Positions 1-6,519 of a stretch of 6,798 nucleotides of DNA are shown here, in pieces; positions within the stretch are counted from its first letter, which is position 1, and each line of letters begins with the position of its first letter. Made by a program: the position numbers and the translations under genes. The notes under the pieces were generated by a model, which was not told where the DNA came from, did not search any database, and worked only from the letters and a program-made list of their open reading frames with translations. The stretch covers positions 1 to 6,798 of the forward strand of contig CAJMDR010000116.1 in the NCBI GenBank assembly GCA_905212215.1. The letters are read 5' to 3'. This stretch comes from an uncultured Porphyromonadaceae bacterium. GTDB lineage: Bacteria > Bacteroidota > Bacteroidia > Bacteroidales > Muribaculaceae.

Positions 1-3000
1 GTACCGGCAGGCACCCTGAACGCCTACAAGACTTCTGCCAACTGGAGCGGATTCAAGGAGTACAAGGAAATCGGCGGGGGCACAGGCGGCGAAGAGACCA
101 AGGTCGAAGTAGACGGCATCTACTACGAACTTGACAACGCTGCTTCCACAGCCACCGTAATCAACGGCTATCAGGCAGGAATGACAGAGACTCCCTATAC
201 CGGCATCATCACTGTTCCCGCAACCTTTACCCGCAACAACAAGACCTATACCGTTACTGCAGTAGGTCAGGCCGCTTTCCAGCGCGCTACCTGCACCGAG
301 GTCACTCTGCCTTCCACATGCACCACACTGGCGCGTTATGCCTTCGACAGCATGACATCGCTTGTCAAGCTCGACTTGGGTGGCGTTAACGACATCCCCG
401 GCAACGGCATAGCCAACTGCACAGCTCTTAAAGATCTCTACATAGGCTATAGCGGCGGAGTTGTAGGCACCGTAGGCGCCAGCCTCGCCGCAGCCATGAG
501 GGCTAACATCAACGTGCATGTGCCTTCGGCGGCTCTGCAGGCTTCATACAAAGGCTCCTCTTTCTGGGCAGCCGCGAGAGCCATCCTCATTCCGGAGCAG
601 CTGCAGATAGGCGACCTCTACTATCAGTATTACCCTGCCCAGAAGACCGCCATGGTGCTCGCGCCCTACGAGATTCCGGGCAACGGCGCTCCCAAGCAGA
701 TAGGGCCGGCAGTGGAGATTCCATCTACCATCACCATAGGGACAGACACCTATACCGTCACCAACCTGCAGGCAGGAGTGTTCTACGAGACTCCCAACGT
801 TACTTCGGTGAAGATGAACGAAGGCCTGAAGAATATAGAATACGAGACCTTCTACATGACCAATGTAACCGAACTTGAGTTCCCCAACTCTCTGGAGAAT
901 ATTGAGGAGTCGAACTTCTACTATTGCACGAAACTGACCAAGGTCACCTTCGGTAGCGGATTGAAGACCATGGGTACCAACAGTTTCTACAAATCCGACA
1001 AAGTAACGGACATCATCATCAACGCCCAGACTCCGCCCGCCGTACAGGGAGGAAGCGGCGCCATCTTCTACTCAGGATTCAACAAAGGAAACGTAACTCT
1101 TACGGTGCCGGCCGGAAAAGCTGCGGTTTATAAGGCCGACGCCAACTGGAGCGGATTCAAGGAGTATAAGGAAATCGGCGGCGGCCCGATAGAAGAAGGC
1201 CGCATAGTGGTTGACGGAATCCATTACGAGATTACCAAGACCCCGTATGCCGCCGAAGAAGGAACACTGCAATGCTATGTCGTAAGTCCCGTGGAATCCG
1301 GCTTGCCGAACGGCGACGAATATAGTGGTGTAATCAATATCCCCGACTTCATCAGCTACAACAACAACAAGTATGCGGTAGTGCAGATTAAACAACAGTC
1401 GTTCTACATGCAGAGCGCTGTTACGGAAGTCAAGATACCGACAATAGTCACTACCATCTGGTCGCAGGCTTTCCAGGAGTCCGGCATCACTACGGTGACC
1501 ATCCCTGCATCTGTGAACCGCATCGACAACTATGCATTCCGCAAATGTTCTTCCCTGAAGACCATGACGGCAAAGGCTCTCACTCCCGCTACCGTCAGCT
1601 CCGGCACCTTCAACGGCATAACCTCGACCTGCAAGCTCTATGTGCCCAGAGGCTGTGTGAATGCCTATAAGAACGCCAACTACTGGAAAGACTTCGCCTC
1701 AATTGAAGAAGACCCCAACAGCGCCATCCTTCCCACTTCGGTGACAATCACCGGCATGCCCAGCACAATGCTGGTAGGCGATACCGTAAGGCTCGGTGTG
1801 GTGATACTTCCGGAAAACACCACAGACAAGAGTGTGGAATGGAAGTCTCTCACTCCTGAAGTGGCAACCGTCGATTCCACCGGCTTTGTGACGGTGATCG
1901 GCACAGGGAACGCCCTCATAGAGGTTATCTGCAACGGCAACCGCACCCTCAGCAATAATGCGAACGTGGTGTGCGTTACCAGAGAAGCTGTCATAGACGG
2001 TGTAAGCTATCGTTTCCAGCTCAACGAAAAGGCCAGGATCGCCAATGCCTATGTAATCCGGCCCAAATCGGGCAGCTATTCCGGAGTGGTGACAATACCG
2101 TCTTATGTGCAGCATGGTTCCACCTTCAAGGTGCGCGGCATAGACGCGAACTCCTTCGCCCTCATGACCGGAGTCACCGCCGTTGCCATTCCCGCGACAG
2201 TAGATACAGTAGGCTACGATGCTTTCCGCAACTGTTCCGCCCTAAAACGCATCGACATCACCAGCCTTACCTCCTGGGCCAATATCGACTTCAAGAACGA
2301 GCGCTCCACTCCGTTCAGCAACGCGGGGGTAGGGATGTATCTCAACAACCAACCAGTTACCGAAGTACGCATTGGGGGTACGGTAAGCATCATCAAGCCT
2401 TTCGTGTTCCAGGGAATAGGTTCCATCACCAACCTCACCATTGACGAGGGAGTAAGACAGATTTCCAACACTGCCTTCAAGAACTGCACAGGCCTTGTTT
2501 CGGTTACGCTGCCCAACAGTATCGACTCCATCGGCCTGAATGTATTCAACGGCTGTACCGCATTGGTAAAAGCCAACATCCCTGCCAGGGTGAAAGTGAT
2601 TGCCGGCGGCCTCTTCACCGGCTCAGGACTGACGAGCATTGTCATCCCCGACAATGTATATCTGATCGACAACCAGGCATTCCAGAACTGCGCCTCGCTG
2701 AAGAGCGTCAACATCGGTTCCGGAGTGAAGAAACTTAACCTTATGGTATTCGACGGCTGCTCGCAGCTCGACACCGTTACGTTGAATGCCATAACTCCTC
2801 CCGAGTTCTTCCAGGCAAGTGTGCCCGGACAGTCGCTCAATCCCTTCGACCCGTCGATATACCCGAAATGTCGTCTCTATGTTCCCGCAGAAAGTGTGGA
2901 GGCTTATAAAGGCGCCGACGTGTGGAAGAACTTCAGCAATATCCGCGCAATAGGCAGCTCCGACGGCGTGAAGGCAGTCATCGACGGCATCAGCTATGAA

Positions 3001-3903
3001 CTCTTCGCCGACGACAGCACCGCCACCGTGCTCGCCTCGCCTGATTATACCGGCGAAGTGACCGTGCCCCCTACCGTGGCTCATGACGGAAAGACATACA
3101 ATGTAACCGCCATCGCTCCGCGTGCGTTCTACGGCACCACCATCGACATTCTTCGTCTGCCGGCCAACATCAGGGCTATTCCCGAGGAAATGGCAGCCAA
3201 CTGCCAGAAGCTGATAAGCGTGGGTCTGCCCGATTCTCTGGAGACTATCGGCGTACGTGCCTTCTACGGCTCGCCCAATATCCGCTTCATACGCTGCGTC
3301 AATTACGGCAAGAACCACAGCCTCGTACCTCCCTCGTTCACTGCAACTGCCGAGAGCGATTACGGACAGGCCTTCTCGTCCGAAATCTGGCCCGACTGTA
3401 TGCTCGCCATCCCTGCAGGCATGTTCATGAACTACAAAGAATGTGCAGGCTGGAAGAACTTCCGCAGCTTCGGTTACTGGCATGACACCGATGTATCGCC
3501 CGTAAGCGTGACATTCTCCGGTAAGTTCAGCGGCGAGGAACGCAAGGTGCGTACCCTCACCCCGATAACGATGCCCGAAAACGCTACCATACTCAACTTC
3601 ATAATCCAGAATCCCAACCCCGAGGTGGTGTCGTTTGCGACAGACAAGGACGATAACAACAAGGCTGTGCTCAAGGCCTCCCTGCTCAAAGCCGGAGAAG
3701 CCGAGGTTACAGTCTACATGAATCTTGTAAAGACTTCGTTCAAGATCACTGTTTCCGTCTACACAGGCGTGGAAGGCATTGACGACGACGACGAGACTCC
3801 CGCACGCTACTTTACTCTCGACGGCTTCGAGGTAGTACATCCGCAGAAAGGCGTCATGTACATAAAAGTGCAGGAGAACAAGTCGACGAAAGTAATTTTC
3901 TGA
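1..3903 (+). CDS. BspA-like leucine-rich-repeat surface protein with Ig-like domains and C-terminal sorting tail (5' end outside window)
   Basis: The frame is open from base 1, so 1300 residues are visible and the true start lies upstream; the first ATG (181) sits inside a module. At least five modules repeat one plan. Each starts with a strand like VDGIYYEL (near 100, 601, 1201, 1987, 2971), continues with a YxGxVxIPxxV and YxVTxI segment, then TpLRR/LRR_5 repeats (AFxxCxxLxxV, VTLPxSVxxIGxxAF), and ends with a VPAGxxxxYKxxxxWxxF cap. Module 4 also has the SWANIDF...YLNN insert often seen in BspA proteins. A Big_2 Ig-like domain (1732-1980) separates modules 3 and 4. A second Ig-like region spans about 3493-3762. 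After a GVEGIDDDDE linker, the last 33 residues (ARYFTLDG...STKVIF) resemble Bacteroidetes T9SS-type C-terminal signals. The gene ends in tandem stops, TGA TAA. Known BspA relatives mediate adhesion to host matrix or other bacteria; the ligand here is unknown. Export by T9SS is inferred from the tail, because the N-terminal signal peptide is not visible. Confidence 0.93.
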   Translation, partial: VPAGTLNAYKTSANWSGFKEYKEIGGGTGGEETKVEVDGIYYELDNAASTATVINGYQAGMTETPYTGIITVPATFTRNNKTYTVTAVGQAAFQRATCTEVTLPSTCTTLARYAFDSMTSLVKLDLGGVNDIPGNGIANCTALKDLYIGYSGGVVGTVGASLAAAMRANINVHVPSAALQASYKGSSFWAAARAILIPEQLQIGDLYYQYYPAQKTAMVLAPYEIPGNGAPKQIGPAVEIPSTITIGTDTYTVTNLQAGVFYETPNVTSVKMNEGLKNIEYETFYMTNVTELEFPNSLENIEESNFYYCTKLTKVTFGSGLKTMGTNSFYKSDKVTDIIINAQTPPAVQGGSGAIFYSGFNKGNVTLTVPAGKAAVYKADANWSGFKEYKEIGGGPIEEGRIVVDGIHYEITKTPYAAEEGTLQCYVVSPVESGLPNGDEYSGVINIPDFISYNNNKYAVVQIKQQSFYMQSAVTEVKIPTIVTTIWSQAFQESGITTVTIPASVNRIDNYAFRKCSSLKTMTAKALTPATVSSGTFNGITSTCKLYVPRGCVNAYKNANYWKDFASIEEDPNSAILPTSVTITGMPSTMLVGDTVRLGVVILPENTTDKSVEWKSLTPEVATVDSTGFVTVIGTGNALIEVICNGNRTLSNNANVVCVTREAVIDGVSYRFQLNEKARIANAYVIRPKSGSYSGVVTIPSYVQHGSTFKVRGIDANSFALMTGVTAVAIPATVDTVGYDAFRNCSALKRIDITSLTSWANIDFKNERSTPFSNAGVGMYLNNQPVTEVRIGGTVSIIKPFVFQGIGSITNLTIDEGVRQISNTAFKNCTGLVSVTLPNSIDSIGLNVFNGCTALVKANIPARVKVIAGGLFTGSGLTSIVIPDNVYLIDNQAFQNCASLKSVNIGSGVKKLNLMVFDGCSQLDTVTLNAITPPEFFQASVPGQSLNPFDPSIYPKCRLYVPAESVEAYKGADVWKNFSNIRAIGSSDGVKAVIDGISYELFADDSTATVLASPDYTGEVTVPPTVAHDGKTYNVTAIAPRAFYGTTIDILRLPANIRAIPEEMAANCQKLISVGLPDSLETIGVRAFYGSPNIRFIRCVNYGKNHSLVPPSFTATAESDYGQAFSSEIWPDCMLAIPAGMFMNYKECAGWKNFRSFGYWHDTDVSPVSVTFSGKFSGEERKVRTLTPITMPENATILNFIIQNPNPEVVSFATDKDDNNKAVLKASLLKAGEAEVTVYMNLVKTSFKITVSVYTGVEGIDDDDETPARYFTLDGFEVVHPQKGVMYIKVQENKSTKVIF
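37..80 (+). repeat. Near-identical intragenic repeat, copy A (module cap)
   Basis: This 44-base segment encodes the ANWSGFKEYKEIGGG cap of a module. It matches 1141-1184 at 42 of 44 bases by eye. The other module caps (near 1675, 2920 and 3450) keep the W..F pattern but have diverged at DNA level, so this pair looks recently duplicated or converted. Confidence 0.85.
1141..1184 (+). repeat. Near-identical intragenic repeat, copy B (module cap)
   Basis: Second copy of the segment at 37-80, with two differences (C/T at the 27th base and G/C at the 42nd). The offset of 1104 bases is exactly 368 codons, so recombination between the copies would add or remove a unit in frame. Confidence 0.85.
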
Positions 3904-3968
3904 TAATTGTTTCTTGTGGCGAGATTATCGCTAATGAGAATGAATTAGTTTTTTCAAAGTTTGTTGTG

Positions 3969-4005
3969 GAGACGGTGTGCCGTGATGGCACGCCGTCTCT
4001 TTTTT
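3969..4005 (+). terminator. Intrinsic terminator of the BspA-like gene
   Basis: A 13-bp stem (arms 3969-3981 and 3987-3999) contains a single G-T wobble and closes a 5-base loop, GTGAT. It is followed directly by six T (4000-4005). It lies 66 bases past the stop codon. There is no A run before the stem, so it should work mainly on the + strand. A weaker hairpin upstream (CTAAT 3931-3935 with ATTAG 3944-3948, then six T) might assist. Confidence 0.9.
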
Positions 4006-4011
4006 GGAGAT

Positions 4012-4043
4012 TTTGCAGAGGTAAAGGAAAAGTGTTATATTTG
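4012..4043 (+). promoter_or_regulatory. Bacteroidetes-type promoter for the 4074 gene
   Basis: TTTG at 4012-4015 serves as the -33 element and TATATTTG at 4036-4043 fits the -7 consensus TAnnTTTG, with a 20-base spacer. Transcription would start near 4049-4051, giving a leader of about 25 bases before the ATG at 4074. The -33 box is only 6 bases past the T run of the preceding terminator. No Shine-Dalgarno sequence is evident before the ATG, which is common in this phylum. Confidence 0.8.
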
Positions 4044-4073
4044 CAGCGACTAAATAACCAAAAACTTTCAGGC

Positions 4074-4307
4074 ATGAAAAAACTCTACCTAACGTTACTG
4101 TTGCTTCCTGTGGCTTTCGCGTGTGTTCTTCCCGCCTTGGCTGACAAGAAGCCTCTCTCAATCAGAATCATAGAAGCTGAAATCAACGACTTTGAGAATG
4201 CCGATACCACGTTGTATCGCCTGACGTACGATTCCCAAGGCCGCGTGGACTCCATCGTCATTGCCGAACAGTCCATGCTGACGGTGATGCGTAAAATCGA
4301 ACGATGA
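4074..4307 (+). CDS. N-terminal fragment of the frameshifted secreted protein
   Basis: As written, translation from ATG 4074 gives 77 residues: a signal peptide beginning MKKLYLTLLLLP, then one YD-like strand repeat (YRLTYDSQGRVDSIVI), ending out of frame as KIER. The frame also contains an earlier ATG at 3966, but that lies inside the terminator region and upstream of the promoter. The 4074 start places a signal peptide at the N-terminus just after the promoter, so I prefer it. Alone, the fragment would be exported but lack the sorting tail. Confidence 0.6.
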   Translation: MKKLYLTLLLLPVAFACVLPALADKKPLSIRIIEAEINDFENADTTLYRLTYDSQGRVDSIVIAEQSMLTVMRKIER

Positions 4308-4350
4308 CCTTGACTCAGCGGTCTGTAAGTTCGACTGGCAGCCGGGAAAA

Positions 4351-5124
4351 GTGATAGTCCGTATGTCTGCACTCGATGAAGAACCGGAGGTTTACACCTA
4401 CACCCTTGATGACAAAGGAAGGGCGACGGCTGTGACAACAAGCTATGAGGGTATCATGAGTACTCTGAAATATGCCTACAACGATGCCGGATTCCTTTGC
4501 CGCCAGTATGCGGATGGAAGCGGGAACGAGGAGTTCAATATTACCTACGATGGCGCAGGCGACATGACCAAGGTGACCGGTTATCAGAGTAACTGGCCCT
4601 ATTCTTCGAGCAATTTCAACACAACAGTCCAGCCTTCTGCTTATCTCAACACCGGTTCCCTCTTCATCCCTTTGTCAGAACTGGTGGACATAGACATGAA
4701 TCCCGTCATGTGTCTTGCGGGATTAGGTGGAAAGGCCACTACTCATCTGCCGGTTTCTATGAAAAGAGTAAGTACGGGCGGAGGATTTCAGGGAACTCTC
4801 TTTGAGCGCGAATACTTCTATACCTTCGATGCCGACAACTATCCCACACATATAGAGGAGCGAATGGCCATTGGAGAGGAAGAGGACATGATGTGGTATC
4901 TTGACATCACATGGTCGGAGAACAAGGGAGTCACAGGTATTCCGGTAGACTCGGATACCATTACCGTTGAGGGTCGTCAGGTAACTGTCGACGGCATATT
5001 GACCGCCTACGACATGCAGGGCACGGTAGTGGCCTCGTCCCCCACAGGCAACCTCACCCTTCCTTCAGCCGGAATCTACCTTCTGCGCACCGCCACGGCC
5101 ACCCGCAAAGTAGCAGTCCGCTAA
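4351..5124 (+). CDS. C-terminal fragment of the frameshifted secreted protein, with T9SS-type tail
   Basis: This frame carries three to four YD-like strand repeats and the sorting tail that ends RKVAVR. It has no signal peptide, so a separate product could not be exported. The possible starts (GTG 4351, ATG 4363) have no promoter or ribosome binding site of their own. The frame is open upstream to 4288 with plausible protein sequence, which supports its being the rest of the 4074 gene. Confidence 0.6.
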   Translation: MIVRMSALDEEPEVYTYTLDDKGRATAVTTSYEGIMSTLKYAYNDAGFLCRQYADGSGNEEFNITYDGAGDMTKVTGYQSNWPYSSSNFNTTVQPSAYLNTGSLFIPLSELVDIDMNPVMCLAGLGGKATTHLPVSMKRVSTGGGFQGTLFEREYFYTFDADNYPTHIEERMAIGEEEDMMWYLDITWSENKGVTGIPVDSDTITVEGRQVTVDGILTAYDMQGTVVASSPTGNLTLPSAGIYLLRTATATRKVAVR

Positions 5125-5131
5125 CTTCCCG

Positions 5132-5167
5132 GACAAGTCAGACAGGTCAGACAGGTCGGACAGGGTT
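5132..5167 (+). repeat. Short tandem repeat, four 9-bp units
   Basis: The units are GACAAGTCA, GACAGGTCA, GACAGGTCG and the diverged GACAGGGTT, starting 7 bases after the stop codon of the preceding gene. The GTCxGACAG-type unit could be an intergenic repeat family or slippage-prone spacer DNA. An inverted, diverged relative (CCAGTCCGA) lies at 5197-5205. Confidence 0.8.
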
Positions 5168-5302
5168 TTGTCAGCGGTTAAAGCAGATAAGTTCGACCAG
5201 TCCGAACCCGCCTTAAACTCGTTAAAAACCTTAAAGGAAGGGGCGTTTCAGGGGTGTCATACCCTGTTTGAGGTAAAAATTTCAAGTTAAATCGCGGGCT
5301 TG

Positions 5303-5334
5303 TTTGGCGGTATGGCCAAAAGTCAGTATCTTTG
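5303..5334 (+). promoter_or_regulatory. Bacteroidetes-type promoter of the sdh/frd operon
   Basis: TTTG at 5303-5306 and TATCTTTG at 5327-5334 match the -33 and -7 (TAnnTTTG) elements with a 20-base spacer, the same geometry as the promoter at 4012-4043. The start of transcription would be near 5340-5342, leaving an 85-base leader before sdhC. The leader contains a purine-rich GGAGGAGG at 5347-5354, far from the sdhC start. The bases directly before ATG 5427 are A-rich without a Shine-Dalgarno match. Confidence 0.8.
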
Positions 5335-5426
5335 CATATTATTTCGGAGGAGGACATTGTGCTTGCTTCGGAATTGCCATGAAAAATAATTAAAAAAAAC
5401 CTATAACCTAAACTCATCAAACATCT

Positions 5427-6506
5427 ATGTGGTTAACAAGCTCATCCGTAGGGCGTAAGTTCATCATGGCCTTGACCGGCGCATGTCTCGTCCTATTTGT
5501 CACATTCCACTGTGTGATGAACGCGATAGCCATTGTATGGCCCACGGCCTACAATGTTATCTGCGAGTTCCTGGGCGCCAACTGGTATGCCCTGGTAGCT
5601 TCGGCGGGTCTTGCGCTTCTGTTCATCATCCATATTATCTGGGCCACCATGCTCACGCTCCAGAACAGAAAAGCACGCGGCACGCAGCGCTATCTGGTGA
5701 GCAAGAACGCCCCGGGCGTTGAATGGTCGTCGAAGAACATGTATGTTCTCGGCATCGTTATCTTCGCTTTCCTGGTAGTTCACCTCATTCAGTTCTGGGC
5801 CAAAATGCAGCTGGCCGAGATTCGTGGCGAGGAAGGCTTCATTCCCGCTCAGGCAGGCACCCTCTTCCTGCAGGAAGCATTCGGCCTGATCTGGACTCCC
5901 ATCGTCTACATCATCGGCTTCGTTGCCCTCTGGTTCCATATGAACCATGGATTCTGGTCAATGTTCCAGACCTGCGGATGGAACAACGCCATCTGGATCC
6001 AGCGCCTTAAGAAGATAGGTATGTGGTGGACCAGCATCGTCATCGCCCTGTTCGTGGCTCAGGCCATCGTCTTCACCGTAAAGGCACAGGAAGGCTACTA
6101 CAAGACCGACGACGCTCTGCGTCAGCAGTACATCGAGATGGTTCTCGGCAACAGCGGCATGGGAGGCGCCCAGTCGATACAGTATGCCGACTTCGCCCGT
6201 CAGATGCAGCAGGCAGGCGCCCAGCTGGCAGGCATGACCCCTGAGATGCGTGCACAGTACGCAGCCCAGATGCCCGGCTTCGAGGAGCAGATTGCTATGA
6301 TCGAGAACATGAACAAGCTCATCAACTACCTCGAGGGCCGCGACCCGGAGGCGGCTCCCGCACCCATGGCAGACCCCATGATGCAGCAGATGCAGCAGCA
6401 ACAGCAGGTCCAGGTGGAGGAAGTAGATTCCACACAGGGTGGCCGGCAGGTGGTGGAAGTTGAGTCCGCCACTTCGGAGGAGACTGACACAACAAACATC
6501 CAATAA
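5427..6506 (+). CDS. sdhC: Succinate dehydrogenase/fumarate reductase cytochrome b subunit (type B, dihaem) with long C-terminal extension
   Basis: This is the membrane anchor that carries two b haems and exchanges electrons between the quinone pool and the SdhA/SdhB head; in anaerobic Bacteroidales the complex mostly reduces fumarate with menaquinol. The N-terminus (MWLTSSSVGRKF) and segments such as FLGANWYAL and LQNRKARG match the Bacteroidetes sdhC_b558 family. Five membrane helices lie near residues 13-35, 54-78, 104-126, 153-176 and 198-220. Candidate haem ligands are H28, H69, H119 and H174 (in HMNHGFWS; H171 is nearby). Positive loops (NRKARGTQR, QRLKK) fall on the cytoplasmic side, which puts the C-terminus in the periplasm. 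Relatives usually end near 225-235 residues, but this protein has 359. The extra part is helical-looking and rich in Q, M, A and E, with MMQQMQQQQQ near 318-327 and an acidic end. sdhA follows after 13 bases. The gene could equally be called frdC. Confidence 0.95.
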   Translation: MWLTSSSVGRKFIMALTGACLVLFVTFHCVMNAIAIVWPTAYNVICEFLGANWYALVASAGLALLFIIHIIWATMLTLQNRKARGTQRYLVSKNAPGVEWSSKNMYVLGIVIFAFLVVHLIQFWAKMQLAEIRGEEGFIPAQAGTLFLQEAFGLIWTPIVYIIGFVALWFHMNHGFWSMFQTCGWNNAIWIQRLKKIGMWWTSIVIALFVAQAIVFTVKAQEGYYKTDDALRQQYIEMVLGNSGMGGAQSIQYADFARQMQQAGAQLAGMTPEMRAQYAAQMPGFEEQIAMIENMNKLINYLEGRDPEAAPAPMADPMMQQMQQQQQVQVEEVDSTQGGRQVVEVESATSEETDTTNIQ

Positions 6507-6519
6507 ACTATAAAGCGAT

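Larger units (their letters stand above)
4074..5124 (+). pseudogene. Secreted YD-repeat-like protein with T9SS-type tail, split by a +1 frameshift
   Basis: Read as one gene, this is 1051 bases, one more than 350 codons. The first part stops at TGA 4305-4307. The other frame is open from 4288 and continues the protein sensibly (KSNDDLDSAVCKFDWQPGK) into the long downstream frame. Dropping one A from the AAAA run 4293-4296 gives a continuous 349-residue protein. That protein has a signal peptide (residues 1-23, cleavage after ALA), then several strand repeats of RHS/YD type: LTYDSQGRVDSI near 50, YTYTLDDKGRATAV near 107, YAYNDAGF near 133, ITYDGAGDMTKV near 156 and YTFDADNYPTHI near 249. It ends in a tail (residues about 295-349) with AYDMQGTVV and GIYLLR, typical of T9SS type A sorting domains. 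The middle (GLGGKATTHLP, near 216) recalls DUF4595-like Bacteroidetes proteins, a weak resemblance from memory. Function is unknown. The shift may be a sequencing error, a real recent mutation, phase variation or, less likely, programmed. Confidence 0.8.
5125..5426 (+). other. 302-base intergenic region between the secreted-protein gene and the sdh/frd operon
   Basis: The region holds a 9-bp tandem repeat (5132-5167), the sdhC promoter (5303-5334) and an A-rich leader before ATG 5427. Several weak hairpins are visible: GTTCG 5191-5195 with CGAAC 5203-5207; CAGGG 5249-5253 with CCCTG 5262-5266; and a longer imperfect pairing of 5154-5164 with 5197-5208. None is followed by a convincing T run, so I cannot name a terminator for the upstream gene. 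No tRNA, known riboswitch or sizeable ORF is visible. Confidence 0.7.

Noticed and set aside
181..183. ATG as the start of the BspA-like gene
   Set aside because: The frame is open for 60 codons upstream to the window edge, and those codons encode a module cap and module start homologous to later ones. No signal peptide follows the ATG.
2623..3840. Long open frame of 405 codons on the minus strand opposite the BspA-like gene
   Set aside because: It is antisense to clear LRR and Ig-like coding sequence, its translation is cysteine/histidine-rich without recognisable domains, and it has no promoter; it is a shadow of the biased codon use of the real gene.
3966..3968. ATG as the start of the frameshifted secreted-protein gene
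   Set aside because: It precedes the terminator and the promoter, and would put 36 unrelated residues before a good signal peptide that starts at 4074.
5132..5167. CRISPR array
   Set aside because: The units are 9 bp and directly adjacent, with no spacers and no cas genes nearby.
5249..5269. CAGGG/CCCTG hairpin as terminator of the secreted-protein gene
   Set aside because: The stem has only 5 bp and is followed by three T, too weak to call.
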